This document shows, piece by piece, positions 41,671 to 50,584 of a DNA stretch of 64,000 bases (position 1 is its first letter; each line of letters starts with the position of its first letter). Under the pieces are notes generated by a model. It was not told the DNA's origin. It searched no databases and worked only from the letters and a program-made list of their open reading frames with translations. The stretch is from Sandaracinaceae bacterium. GTDB taxonomy: Bacteria > Myxococcota_A > Polyangia > Polyangiales > Sandaracinaceae. Both the position numbers and the translations under genes were made by a program. The DNA is taken from the NCBI GenBank assembly GCA_020633195.1, contig JACKEC010000036.1:1-64000 (forward strand), read 5' to 3'.

Positions 41671-42941
41671 GAGCCGGTCCTGTAGACGCCGAGGGCCGGG
41701 CCCTCGTCCGCGGCGCCGGTGAAGAGGTCGGGGAGCGGGAGCGGATCGGGCAGCACCACGCCTCGCTCGAGCCCGCACATCGTGCGGATCATCCGCGTAC
41801 GAACGTAAGGCAACTTGCACACCGTTCCCATGAAGAGGTCCCGCGGGATCGCGAGGGCGCCGCGATCGGATTGGAAGAAGGGGGTCAAGAAGCGCGTGGC
41901 CCACTGGTAGTAGCCCAGGTGCGCCTCCCGCGATCGAGAGTACGCGACGAGCGCCTCCGACACGGACGGCGCGTCCGAGGCGAGGGCGCGCGCGAGGTAC
42001 ATGGCGTCGACCAGCGCGAGGTTCGCGCCCTGTCCGAGCTGCGGGCTCGTCGCGTGGGCCGCGTCGCCGAGGAACACGACGGCGTCGGTGTTCCACGGGT
42101 GCAGGACGATGTCCCAGTAGGTCGCGAAGAGGACCTCGTCGATCGAGTCGATCTGGTCGAGGACGGGCGCCGACCGCGGCTCGAGCGCGCGCAGGTGGTC
42201 CTTCCACGGGCCGAGCCCCTTCTTCCGCCAGGCGTCGACGCCCTCGACGGGGAGGCTCCAGAACATGCTCACCTTGGGGGTGTCGCCCGTCGGTCCGAGC
42301 CCGCTCGGGAGCAGCCCGAGCATCTCGGTGGTCGAGCGAACGACCTGGTAGAGGACCTTGTCGAAGTCCTGGTCGGGGTCGTCTCCGATGAACCACAGCG
42401 CGCCCCACGGGTAGCGGGCCTCGCGGTGTGTGAGCGGGGCGTCGTCGCGCAGCTGCGAGCGCGCGCCGTCGGCGACGACCACGAGGTCGAACGGGCCGTG
42501 CTCGTCGCCGTCCTTCTCGACGACCCACCGCCGCGCGCCGTCCGCGCGGAGGTCCTCGATGGGGTGCCCGCATCGCAGGTCGATCCCCGGCTCCCTCCGC
42601 ACGGTGCCGAAGAGCTCCGCGAAGAGCACGCCGCGGTGCAGGCCGACGCCGAACGCGCGCGGGTGGAGGTCTCCGTAGCGTAGGTCGATCACCGTCCGAC
42701 CCGCGGCGTTGACGCAGTGGAGGCGCTCGACGCGGGAGGCGCGGGCGAGGATCGGCTCGAGGAGCCCGAGCCGCGCGAGCACTCGCATGCCCGTGGGCTG
42801 GACCATGATCCCCGCGCCGACGGGCCCGGGATCCTCGACGGCCTCGAACACGGTGACGCGATGCCCGGCGCGCGCGAGGAACAGCGCGGCGGCCGCGCCC
42901 GCGGTGCCGCACCCGATGACGGCGACGTCCAGGGGGGTCAT
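41667..42941 (-). CDS. FAD-dependent monooxygenase (aromatic hydroxylase family)
   Basis: A 424-residue soluble flavoprotein. The N-terminus VAVIGCGTAGAAAALFLARA is the FAD-binding GxGxxG, followed by the acidic end of the second strand (VFEA). VVVADGARSQLRD is the middle DG motif, and FLGDAAHATSPQLGQGANLA is the GD motif that binds FAD ribityl and pyrophosphate. This is the PHBH/UbiH-like class A family (PF01494), which hydroxylates aromatic or similar substrates with NAD(P)H and oxygen. The substrate cannot be told. Start ATG 42941, with a TACGCT box 9 bases upstream. First gene of the operon with the carboxypeptidase and PilZ protein. Confidence 0.87.
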   Translation of the reverse strand: MTPLDVAVIGCGTAGAAAALFLARAGHRVTVFEAVEDPGPVGAGIMVQPTGMRVLARLGLLEPILARASRVERLHCVNAAGRTVIDLRYGDLHPRAFGVGLHRGVLFAELFGTVRREPGIDLRCGHPIEDLRADGARRWVVEKDGDEHGPFDLVVVADGARSQLRDDAPLTHREARYPWGALWFIGDDPDQDFDKVLYQVVRSTTEMLGLLPSGLGPTGDTPKVSMFWSLPVEGVDAWRKKGLGPWKDHLRALEPRSAPVLDQIDSIDEVLFATYWDIVLHPWNTDAVVFLGDAAHATSPQLGQGANLALVDAMYLARALASDAPSVSEALVAYSRSREAHLGYYQWATRFLTPFFQSDRGALAIPRDLFMGTVCKLPYVRTRMIRTMCGLERGVVLPDPLPLPDLFTGAADEGPALGVYRTGS

Positions 42942-42950
42942 TCGACCCGG

Positions 42951-42956
42951 AGCGTA
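42951..42956 (-). promoter_or_regulatory. candidate -10 box (TACGCT) of the FAD monooxygenase operon
   Basis: TACGCT ends 9 bases before the ATG at 42941 on the minus strand. Confidence 0.35.
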
Positions 42957-42974
42957 CCCTCTCGAGAACGCGAA

Positions 42975-43003
42975 GAGCCGCCCCGCGGTGAACGAGGCGG
43001 CTC
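42975..43003 (-). terminator. candidate terminator hairpin of the Cys-rich lipoprotein gene
   Basis: GAGCCGCC and GGCGGCTC pair over 8 bases around a 13-base loop, about 43 bases after the stop at 43046. There is no strong T-run. Confidence 0.4.
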
Positions 43004-43045
43004 TGCCGGTCGCGCGGAAGGGTTTGGAACAAACCCTCCGGGAAC

Positions 43046-44842
43046 TCAGCTCGGCCAGCAGCTCATGCCGGCGGCGCCGCCGAGGGGAGCCATGACGCAC
43101 GAGTAGTCGGCGCCGGGGCGGCACATGCTGCCCATCGTGCAGTCGCGCAGGCACACCCCGCCGCGGCAGGTCGAGCCCGCCGCGCAGGCCGGGTCGCCGA
43201 CGTCACCGCAGGCGGTGGTGCAGTAGCCGCCCGGGAAGTCGGGGATCCCGCCCGTGTTGTTGAGGTCGAGCAGGCAGATGCCGAACTCGTCGCCCGCGCA
43301 GTCGGTGATGTTCCGGCAGCGGTCGCCGGGGGCGCCGGCGCCGGTCGCCGCGGGCCAGCACTCGGTGAAGCCGTCGACGTCGGCGGTGTCGTAGCAGCGG
43401 TAGCCCGTGGCCCGGCAGTCGGTGTCCGCGGTGCAGTCGTCGGCGCAGATGCCCGTCGCGCGAGGCAGACCCGTGGTCGCGTCGATCCCGATCGAGCAGT
43501 GGCTGCCGGTGGGGCAGGGCGTGCTGCCGTCGGCGGTGCAGTCGAGGAGGATGCAGTAGCCCTCCTCGAAGTCGTTGTTCGGGCGCATCGCGCAGAGGCC
43601 GCGCGCGCCGCCCGCGCACTCGTGGGTGCCCTCGCACGCGTCGCCGACCGCGCCCGCGCCGGTGCCGCCGCGGTAGCACTCGGTGACCAGGTCGTCGTCC
43701 ACGTCGGTGCACGCGTAGCCCATCGGGCGGCAGTCCGCGTCGGTGGTGCAATCGGGCTGGCAGACGCCGATGATTCCGCCCGCGCCGTCGTTGAAGCTCG
43801 AGCAGTGGCTGCCGGCCCCGCAGTCCGTGTCCGCGATGCAGCCCAGGATCGTGCAGTAGCCGTCGAGGAGGTCGGCGGTGAAGCAGCTGCCGTTCTCGCC
43901 GCCCGCGCAGTCCCAGACGCCGTCGCAGGGAGCGCCGATCGCCCCCGTGCCGGTCGCGCCGGGGAAGCACTCGTTGACCGCGCCGGCGTCTTCGTCGGCG
44001 TTCTGGCAGACGTAGCCGTCCGCGCGGCAGTCGGTGTCCGTCGTGCACGTCGGCAGGCAGACGCCTTCGCCGCCCGTGGCGGGGACGAAGGCGCAGTGGT
44101 TGCCCGTCCCACAGTCGCCGTCGACGAGGCAGCTCTCGCTGCACATGCCGCCGCGGTAGCCGCGACCCTCGCGCAGGCAGATGTAGTCCTCACCGCCCGC
44201 GCAGTCCGCGTTGGTGGCGCACGGGTCGCCGGTCGTGCCGGTGCCCACGCCGACCGGGGCGCACTCGCGCGCGCCGTCCATGTCGGCCTGGTAGCAGGTG
44301 TACTCGGGGCCGCGGCAGTCCATGTCCGTCCCGCACGTCACCATGCACACGCCGATGCGCGCGAGGTTGCCGAGCGCGAACGCGCAGTGGAAGCCCGTCC
44401 CGCAGTCCGCGTCGACGTAGCACTCCATCGAGCAGTGCCCGCCGAACCAACCCGACTCGCTCTCGTCGAGGCAGGTGCCGCTCGCGCAGTCGGCGTCGTC
44501 CGCGCAGGCCGCGCCGATCCCGCAGTCGCCGCACTCGAGCGTGCCCCCGCAGCCGTCGTCGACGGTGCCGCAGTCGAACGCGCCGCAGGCGGTGGCCGCC
44601 ACGCACGCGTCGGTGCCCGCGTCGGCGCCGCCGCCCGCGTCGTTCCCGCCGCCGGCGTCGTCGCCGGGCGAGCCCGAGTCGGTGCCCGGACCCGCGTCGT
44701 CCATGCCGCCGCCGCCATCCATCAGGCCCACGCCCGAGTCGGTGCCCATCAGGCCGGCGTCGATGCCGACGCGCTCATCACACCCGGGCAGCACCGCGAG
44801 GGCTGCGATCACGGCCAAGAAGCCAGTGCGCTTCATCATCAA
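43046..44842 (-). CDS. Cys-rich repeat lipoprotein, 598 residues
   Basis: The lipobox LPGC puts the anchored Cys at residue 21. A linker rich in DAG and DSG (about 25-75) follows. The rest consists of about five tandem modules of roughly 95 residues. Each has 'C-x4-D/E-C-A-G', 'G-Y/G-x-C', 'D-C/P-x-G-x-H-C', 'G-V/I-C-x-x-D/T-C-T', 'D-C-R-x-x-G-Y-x-C' and 'E-C-x-P-x-G-x-T-G-x-G'. Around 80 cysteines must form disulfides, so the protein is a rod-like surface stalk. ATG 44842 is preceded by GGAGGAGA, a strong ribosome binding site. Similar Cys-rich repeat lipoproteins are common in myxobacteria; ligand unknown. The two VWA lipoproteins lie just upstream. Confidence 0.82.
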   Translation of the reverse strand: MMMKRTGFLAVIAALAVLPGCDERVGIDAGLMGTDSGVGLMDGGGGMDDAGPGTDSGSPGDDAGGGNDAGGGADAGTDACVAATACGAFDCGTVDDGCGGTLECGDCGIGAACADDADCASGTCLDESESGWFGGHCSMECYVDADCGTGFHCAFALGNLARIGVCMVTCGTDMDCRGPEYTCYQADMDGARECAPVGVGTGTTGDPCATNADCAGGEDYICLREGRGYRGGMCSESCLVDGDCGTGNHCAFVPATGGEGVCLPTCTTDTDCRADGYVCQNADEDAGAVNECFPGATGTGAIGAPCDGVWDCAGGENGSCFTADLLDGYCTILGCIADTDCGAGSHCSSFNDGAGGIIGVCQPDCTTDADCRPMGYACTDVDDDLVTECYRGGTGAGAVGDACEGTHECAGGARGLCAMRPNNDFEEGYCILLDCTADGSTPCPTGSHCSIGIDATTGLPRATGICADDCTADTDCRATGYRCYDTADVDGFTECWPAATGAGAPGDRCRNITDCAGDEFGICLLDLNNTGGIPDFPGGYCTTACGDVGDPACAAGSTCRGGVCLRDCTMGSMCRPGADYSCVMAPLGGAAGMSCWPS

Positions 44843-44953
44843 GTCTCCTCCGAGCGCGCTCCCCCCGGAGCACGGCGAAGGCTGCTCTTACGCTGTCGGG
44901 CACGGGGGGTACGAGGAGGGGTGTGAGGTGTCTCAAACCCAGCCGCGCCCGGC

Positions 44954-46015
44954 TCAGCGACAGAGGATGTTGGCTCGGACGTTCCCCTCGGCGATCGCCT
45001 GCTCGCACGCGCCGCCGAAGAGGCTGAGCTGCGTGCGGCTCGGGTTGGTCCAGTCCCAGCCGTCCTCGCGGGAGGTGTCCCTCGGGATCGTCTCGCGACC
45101 GACGAGGACGGCCACCTCGGCGTCCGCGTCCGGCGGGACCGGCACGGCGAACACGCACTGGGCGAGGTCGCGGGTGATCTCGCCGAGCAGGGTGTCGAGC
45201 AGGCGCGCGTCCCGCGCGTCATAGAAGCGGCGCTCCTCGGTCGAGGGCCGCGGTCGGCCTCCCGTGATGGCGAGCCGCTCGAGGAGCGAGACCTCCGGGC
45301 CCGTGCTCGCGATCCCCAGCACGTAGGTGTCGATGCCGTGGGTATCGTGCGCCTCGCCGATGACGTCGACGATCTCGCGGACGGCCTCCTCGCTGCAGTT
45401 GGGCGCGCCGTCGGTGGCCACGACCATGAACTGGGCGCTGTTCTCGTCTGCGCGCGCGAGGAGGGCGTCGAGGGCCTCGCGGGCGGCGGGCCCGACGGGC
45501 GTCCCTCCGAACGGGTCGTAGCGCGAGAACTGGGTGATGATCCCCGGCGCGTGGCCGGGGCCGATCGGCACCTCGAGGCCGGGGTTGACGTCGCACGGGC
45601 TCTCGGTCGCCCGCATGGTCTGGGTGGGGAAGAACTTGGCGCCCACCCCGATGCTCTCGTCGAACGTCTCGAGGGCGCCGCCGAGCGCGAGCTCGAGGAT
45701 CTCCCAGCGCGACTCGCCGGGGCGCGGCGTCATTCCGTCGAACGCGTCGGACATGGAGCCGCTTCGATCGATCACGAACACGACGTCGACGGTGCCCGGA
45801 TCGAGGCGGACCACCCCGGGCATGCAGATCGGCCCGGCGTCGCTCCCGGCGTCGAGGCCCGCGTCGAGGCCCGCGTCGAGGCCCGCGTCCCGGGTCGGGC
45901 CCGCGTCCGTGGGCTCGACGTCGAGGCCGGTGCGCGCCCCGCAGCTCGCCGCGACGGCCCCGATCAGGAGCGCGAGGAGGAGGCGGCGGAGCAGGGCCTG
46001 GGGGAGCCGGTGCAC
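44954..46015 (-). CDS. von Willebrand A-domain lipoprotein
   Basis: A 353-residue lipoprotein (lipobox VAASC, Cys25). A repeated LDAG linker (about 40-62, from tandem CCCGCGTCGAGG units in the DNA) leads to a VWA domain: DVVFVIDRSGSMSDAFDG carries the MIDAS D-x-S-x-S (residues 83-88), with the Thr/Asp part in VVATDGAPNCS. The domain binds metal and usually a protein ligand. The C-terminal end (about 270-350) is a Cys-containing beta region (CVFAVPVPPDADAEV; TQLSLFGGACEQA) shared with the protein at 46040, so these are paralogues. Start GTG 46015; 24 bases separate it from the paralogue's stop, consistent with one transcript. Confidence 0.87.
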   Translation of the reverse strand: MHRLPQALLRRLLLALLIGAVAASCGARTGLDVEPTDAGPTRDAGLDAGLDAGLDAGSDAGPICMPGVVRLDPGTVDVVFVIDRSGSMSDAFDGMTPRPGESRWEILELALGGALETFDESIGVGAKFFPTQTMRATESPCDVNPGLEVPIGPGHAPGIITQFSRYDPFGGTPVGPAAREALDALLARADENSAQFMVVATDGAPNCSEEAVREIVDVIGEAHDTHGIDTYVLGIASTGPEVSLLERLAITGGRPRPSTEERRFYDARDARLLDTLLGEITRDLAQCVFAVPVPPDADAEVAVLVGRETIPRDTSREDGWDWTNPSRTQLSLFGGACEQAIAEGNVRANILCR

Positions 46016-46039
46016 GTACCGCGTTTAGCAGGCGCGGCC

Positions 46040-47164
46040 CTACTCGTCGCAGAGGATCTCGGCGGTCACGCGCCCGCCGGAGGTCGTCACGCGCTCGCAG
46101 GCGCCCCCGAACAAGGTGATCTCGGTGCGATCGGGGGCGGTGAAGTCCCAGCCCTCGGTCCGCGTTCCGTCCTGCGCGAGGATCGTCCCATCGACGGAGA
46201 CCTCGAGCGTCGCGTCGAGGGTCGGCGTCGGGTCGAGCTCGAAGACGCAGCGCGCGATGGTGTCGGTGATCGTGGTCAGCGCCTCCTCGAGGTCGGTGCG
46301 GTCGCCGACGCTGTAGAAGCGGCGCTCGCCGGGCACGTCGCGGGGGCGCTCGCCGGCGATGGCCATGCGGTCGAGCACGTCGGCGAGGTCGCGGCGCATC
46401 GGGTCGTCGATGCCGATCACGTAGACCGGGATCCCGCTCGCGCTCAGGCGGCGGATCACGTCGAGGGTGCGCGTCTCGTCGATGCAGTTGTAAGGACCGA
46501 AGTCAGGATCGGCTGTGCAAGCACCCGGTCCGCCAGTGCACAGACACTCGGAGGTCGGAATCGACGGGTCGGGGTGACAGTTCGGGCCGCCGTCGGTCGC
46601 GAGGACGACGAAGCGCGGGACCCCCGGGGCGGGCCGGTTCATGAAAAAGGTCTCGACCTCGTTCAGCGCGTCGGCGGTGGGCGTGCCGCCGCCGGGGGCG
46701 GTCGTCTGGAAGAGGCGCACGAGCCGCGGGATCCGCCCGCGCGCGGGGGTGATGTCGATCCCCGGCTCGACCATGCAGGCTTCTGCTGGCGTGTTCACCA
46801 TGTCGAGCACCGCGGGGTAGATCTTGGCGCCCATCTCGAGCAGTGGGTCGGCGCCCATGAGGACGGCCTCGAGGGTGGTGCCGAGGACGTCCCAGCGGCT
46901 CGGCCGCGGGTCCCCCGGTTCGCGGTTCTCGCCCTGGAGCGTGTCGTCCATCGAGTTGCTGCGGTCGAGGACGAACATGATCTGCGCCCCGCGTCGCTGG
47001 AGGGCGACGGGCTGCGGCATACAGATCGGGGCGTCGATGCCCGCGTCGTAGCCGCCGTCCATCCCCGCGTCGTAGGGCAGATCGGCGTCGGGGATCAGCA
47101 GCCCCGTCTTCGCGCCGCAGCCTGCGAGGGCGAGCGCGAACGTGGCGGCGACGAGGATCCTCAT
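46040..47164 (-). CDS. von Willebrand A-domain lipoprotein (paralogue)
   Basis: A 374-residue lipoprotein (lipobox LAGC, Cys16) with a short DAGMDGGYDAG linker. The VWA domain starts IMFVLDRSNSMDDT; the MIDAS DxSxS is residues 67-71, and VVLATDGGPNCH gives the later metal-binding Asp. A six-cysteine insertion (CHPDPSIPTSECLCTGGPGA, then C) distinguishes it from its neighbour. The end (CVFELDPTPTLDATLEVSVD; TEITLFGGACERV) matches the paralogue's end. Both seem to be surface proteins of related function; a role in adhesion is inference. The start is ATG 47164, with no clear Shine-Dalgarno site. Confidence 0.87.
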   Translation of the reverse strand: MRILVAATFALALAGCGAKTGLLIPDADLPYDAGMDGGYDAGIDAPICMPQPVALQRRGAQIMFVLDRSNSMDDTLQGENREPGDPRPSRWDVLGTTLEAVLMGADPLLEMGAKIYPAVLDMVNTPAEACMVEPGIDITPARGRIPRLVRLFQTTAPGGGTPTADALNEVETFFMNRPAPGVPRFVVLATDGGPNCHPDPSIPTSECLCTGGPGACTADPDFGPYNCIDETRTLDVIRRLSASGIPVYVIGIDDPMRRDLADVLDRMAIAGERPRDVPGERRFYSVGDRTDLEEALTTITDTIARCVFELDPTPTLDATLEVSVDGTILAQDGTRTEGWDFTAPDRTEITLFGGACERVTTSGGRVTAEILCDE

Positions 47165-47207
47165 GGAAGGAGGGTTGTCGAACGAGCGGCCCGCGTCCAG
47201 TCGGGCT

Positions 47208-48893
47208 CTAACCGCGGGCGGCGATCTTCGCCCAGGTGTCCTTGAGCGTGATCGTGCGGTTGAAGACGGGGCGCTCCGCGGTGTGGTCCGCGCTGTCGGT
47301 GACGAAGTAGCCGACGCGCTCGAGCTGCACGCGGGTGCCCGGCTCGAGCTCGCCGAGCGCGGGCTCGAGCTTGCCCGTCACGATCTTCTTGGAGTCCGGG
47401 TTGATGAACTCGAGGAAGCTCTTGGACTCGTCGCCCATCGGGTTCTCGACGGTGAAGAGCCGATCGAAGAGGCGCACCTCCGCGTCGACCGCGTGGGCGG
47501 CGCTCACCCAGTGCAGGGTGCCCTTCACCTTGCGGCCGTCGGGCGACTTGCCGCCCTTCGACGCCGGGTCCCACGTGCAGCGCAGCTCCACCACCTCACC
47601 GTGCTCGTCCTCGATGGCTTCGTTGCACGTGATCAGCGCGGCGTAGCGGAGCCGGACCTCGGCGCCGGGCGCGAGCCGGAACCACTTCTTGTGCGCCTGC
47701 TTCGCGAAGTCCTCGCGCTCGATGAAGAGCTCGCGGGAGAACGGCACCCGGCGCGTGCCGAACGAGTCGTCCGTCGGGTTGAGCGGGCAGTCGAACCAGT
47801 CGACCTGGTCCTCGGGGTAGTTCTCGATCACGACGCGGATCGGATCGAGCACGCCCATCAGGCGCGGCGAGCGCTCGTTGAGGTCCTCGCGGATCGCGTG
47901 CTCGAGCATCCCGACGTCGACCACGCCCGGCCGGCGGCTCACCCCGGTGCGCTCGCAGAACGCGCGGATCGCCTCGGGCGTGTACCCGCGCCGCCGCATC
48001 CCCGTGAGGGTCGGCATGCGGGGGTCGTCCCACCCGTCCACGTGGCGCTCGTTGACGAGCTGCAAGAGCGCCCGCTTGCTCGTGATCGTGTAGTCGATCG
48101 CGAGCCGCGCGAACTCGTACTGCTGCGGCGGCCCCTCGAGGCCGATCGCCTCGAGGAACCAGTCGTAGAGGCCGTGGTGGTTCACGAACTCGAGCGAGCA
48201 GCACGAGTGCGTGATGCCCTCGATGGCGTCGCTCTGGCCGTGGGCCCAGTCGTACATCGGGTAGATGTGCCAGGCGTCGCCGGTGCGGTGATGCGGCGTC
48301 TTCAGGATCCTGTACATCAGCGGATCGCGGAGCTTCACGTCGGTCGACTGCATGTCGATCTTGGCGCGGAGGACGGCGCTCCCCTCCTCGAGCTCGCCGG
48401 CGCGCATCTTCTCGAAGAGCGCGAGGTTCTCCTCGACCGAGCGATCCCGATCCGGGCTCTCGACGCCGGGCCGGTGGAAGTTGCCGCGGCCCTCGCGGAT
48501 CGCCTCGAGGCTCTGCGTGTCGACGTATGCCTTGCCCGCCTTCACCAGCTGCACCGCCCAGGTGTAGAGCTGCTCGAAGTAGTCGGAGGCGTAGAGCGTC
48601 TCGCCCCACTCGAAGCCCAGCCAGCGGATGTCCCGCTCGATGCCGTGCACGTACTCCTCGTCCTCGGCGACCGGGTTGGTGTCGTCGAAGCGGAGGTTGC
48701 AGCGGCCGCCGAACATCTCGGCGAGGGAGAAGTTCACCCAGATCGCCTTGGCGTGGCCGATGTGGAGGTACCCGTTGGGCTCCGGCGGGAAGCGCGTCAC
48801 CACGGAGGCGCGGCGCCCCTCGCGGAGGTCCGCCTCCACGATGTCGCGGATGAAATTGCCCGGGCCCTCGTCCTCGCGTGTGGTGTCGTTCAC
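47208..48893 (-). CDS. glnS: glutaminyl-tRNA synthetase
   Basis: A 561-residue cytoplasmic enzyme that charges tRNA-Gln. The HIGH motif is at residues 44-47 (PEPNGYLHIGHAKAI), the class I GlnRS landmark FDDTNP follows, and the KMSKS-equivalent is TITSKRALLQL. The anticodon-binding beta barrels (about 340-560) include VIENYPEDQ, RVPFSRELFIEREDF and LKDTWAKI at the end. Length fits bacterial GlnRS. Its presence suggests that Gln-tRNA is made directly, at least in part. GTG 48893 is the start, with TAGGCT 8 bases upstream; the frame extends further but is not GlnRS-like there. Confidence 0.96.
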   Translation of the reverse strand: MNDTTREDEGPGNFIRDIVEADLREGRRASVVTRFPPEPNGYLHIGHAKAIWVNFSLAEMFGGRCNLRFDDTNPVAEDEEYVHGIERDIRWLGFEWGETLYASDYFEQLYTWAVQLVKAGKAYVDTQSLEAIREGRGNFHRPGVESPDRDRSVEENLALFEKMRAGELEEGSAVLRAKIDMQSTDVKLRDPLMYRILKTPHHRTGDAWHIYPMYDWAHGQSDAIEGITHSCCSLEFVNHHGLYDWFLEAIGLEGPPQQYEFARLAIDYTITSKRALLQLVNERHVDGWDDPRMPTLTGMRRRGYTPEAIRAFCERTGVSRRPGVVDVGMLEHAIREDLNERSPRLMGVLDPIRVVIENYPEDQVDWFDCPLNPTDDSFGTRRVPFSRELFIEREDFAKQAHKKWFRLAPGAEVRLRYAALITCNEAIEDEHGEVVELRCTWDPASKGGKSPDGRKVKGTLHWVSAAHAVDAEVRLFDRLFTVENPMGDESKSFLEFINPDSKKIVTGKLEPALGELEPGTRVQLERVGYFVTDSADHTAERPVFNRTITLKDTWAKIAARG

Positions 48894-48901
48894 GGCCGGC
48901 C

Positions 48902-48907
48902 AGCCTA
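48902..48907 (-). promoter_or_regulatory. candidate -10 box (TAGGCT) of glnS
   Basis: TAGGCT ends 8 bases before the GTG at 48893, with no Shine-Dalgarno site. Confidence 0.4.
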
Positions 48908-48925
48908 CGCCGCGCGGCGCCGAAT

Positions 48926-49873
48926 TCAATCGCCGCGACACTCTCCGGCGCGCACCTCGACCCGGTCGGGGGCGCGCTCCCAGGTCACCCAGAAGCGCTC
49001 GCCCGAGGCCACGATCTGCGTCGGGGCCGCGGCCGCGGCGACGAGGACGGGCTCGCCCAGCGCGCCCTCGGCGACATCCGCGGGCTGGACGAACAGATCG
49101 CCCTCGCTCGCGTACGCGATCACGAGCCGCGATCCGAGCCCCGTGGCGACGGTGCCCTCGGCGGACGCGTCGCCTCGGGTGACGCGCACGGGGTGGTCCT
49201 CGCCCACCCAGATCCCCGTGCGATCCGGCGCGGTGTAGAGGACCTGATCGCCGACCAGCGCGACCGCCCGCCCCGCGACGGGCGAGGCGCCGGCCTCCAG
49301 GTGCGTCGTCGCGCCCGGCGCCACCCACGACGCGCGCTGCGGCGCGACGAGGAGCCGTCCGCGGCCGCGGCCCACCGACGTCGCCGGGCCGACCTCGTGC
49401 GCGACCAGGTCCAGGTCGTGGAGGCTGATCTCGTCCTCGGCGTCGCGCAGGACGAGCCACCCGCGCAGCGCGTCGAGGGTGACCGCGGCGTCCGTCGCCT
49501 CGACGTCGAACGAGGCCTCCCACTCGACGTCTCCGTTCGGCGCCAGCTGGAGCACGCGGCTCGGGGTCACCGCGACCCAGCCGCCGTCGTGGTGGGACAG
49601 GGCGAGCACGCGATCGGGGAGCGCGAGGGCCGGCTCGGTGGGCGCGTCGAGGCGGTGCAAGGTGGCGCGACCGCTCGCGTCGTGGACCACGACGGCGTTC
49701 TGCGCGAGCGCCGCGTCGCGACCCTCGAAGGAGCGGGCGGGGCCACCGAGCGCGCAGTCGAAGCGCGGCGGATCCGGGCGCCGCGCGGGCGGGCCGGCGC
49801 CGTACTCGTCCGCGACCTCGCCGTCGCAGGCGATGCCGAGGAGCGCGGCTACGATGACGACGGAGGCTCGCAC
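48926..49873 (-). CDS. lipoprotein, possibly beta-propeller-like, 315 residues
   Basis: The lipobox LLGIAC gives Cys16. The mature part is a run of short beta strands with repeated motifs such as LHRLDAPTEPALALPDRVLA, GWVAVTPSRVLQLAPNGDVE and GWLVLRDAEDEISLHDLDL, each about 40 residues. These suggest a propeller of the PQQ/WD-like kind. I see no catalytic motif. The start is GTG 49873, where the signal peptide begins. It is 32 bases upstream of the glnS start on the same strand but on its own appears unrelated to it. Function unknown. Confidence 0.7.
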   Translation of the reverse strand: MRASVVIVAALLGIACDGEVADEYGAGPPARRPDPPRFDCALGGPARSFEGRDAALAQNAVVVHDASGRATLHRLDAPTEPALALPDRVLALSHHDGGWVAVTPSRVLQLAPNGDVEWEASFDVEATDAAVTLDALRGWLVLRDAEDEISLHDLDLVAHEVGPATSVGRGRGRLLVAPQRASWVAPGATTHLEAGASPVAGRAVALVGDQVLYTAPDRTGIWVGEDHPVRVTRGDASAEGTVATGLGSRLVIAYASEGDLFVQPADVAEGALGEPVLVAAAAAPTQIVASGERFWVTWERAPDRVEVRAGECRGD

Positions 49874-49927
49874 GCACCGATGTGATCTCCGTTGCGCGAG
49901 CGCGAGTCAACTTGCGACGGTGTGGGC

Positions 49928-50584
49928 ATGGTCGCGCCGCTCGAGGTGCTCGCCTTCGCGATCGGCATCAAACCGGCGCTCCGGATCCAGGTCGCGCGCG
50001 CCGACGGGGACGTTGAGGCCGCGCGCTGGCGAGCGCGGGGCGCGGCGGTGGTCGCCGTCTCCGGGATGCTCTACGTCGCCCGCGACGAGGCGCGCGCCCG
50101 CGCCCTCGAGGCGGCCGAGGCGATCGTCTTGCCAGGCCGGTTCGGGCGGGCCCCCGATCACGACGTGCTGGACGCGCACCGCGCGCTCGGGCGGCTCCTC
50201 GGCTACCCGCCGTGCTGCGTCGACGGCTTCCTCGAGCGCGTGGTGCGAGGGGTCGACGTGAGGGCCGACGGCACGCCCGCCGCCGAGCGGGTGGTCGCGG
50301 CCGAAGCCGCGCTCGCGCGCTCCCGCCGGGTGCTCGCGCGGCCGAGCTTCCTGCTCCCGAAGCGGCGCGCGCTCGTCCCGTTCGATCCGTGCGCGTTCGA
50401 CTGCGAGCCCGCGCTCGCCTACGCCGACGCGCTCTTCGCCGCCTACCGGGAGCGCGACCGAGCCGAGGCCGACGCGCTCCGCGCGGCGCTCCTCCGAGAC
50501 GTGCGGCTCGCCTCGGACGGGCGCGCCCTCAGATCCGACGACCCGGCCGCGGCCGCGCTCGAGATCCGGTTCGAAGACTTCTAG
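49928..50584 (+). CDS. DUF483-like protein
   Basis: A 218-residue soluble protein. The centre holds ALGRLLGYPPCCVDGFLERV, the G-Y-P-x-C-C-V-x-x-F motif typical of DUF483 proteins. The rest is Ala/Arg-rich and helical with a later PFDPCAFDCEPALAYADALF. The four conserved cysteines could bind a metal; that is inference. The family has no established function that I know. ATG 49928 is chosen as start (upstream frame is short). It meets the MerR gene tail to tail with no spacer; the two TAG stops form TAGCTA. Confidence 0.7.
   Translation: MVAPLEVLAFAIGIKPALRIQVARADGDVEAARWRARGAAVVAVSGMLYVARDEARARALEAAEAIVLPGRFGRAPDHDVLDAHRALGRLLGYPPCCVDGFLERVVRGVDVRADGTPAAERVVAAEAALARSRRVLARPSFLLPKRRALVPFDPCAFDCEPALAYADALFAAYRERDRAEADALRAALLRDVRLASDGRALRSDDPAAAALEIRFEDF

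Noticed and set aside
45840..45900. Tandem 12-base units that could suggest a CRISPR or VNTR
   Set aside because: They encode the LDAG linker of the VWA lipoprotein; no spacers and no cas genes.
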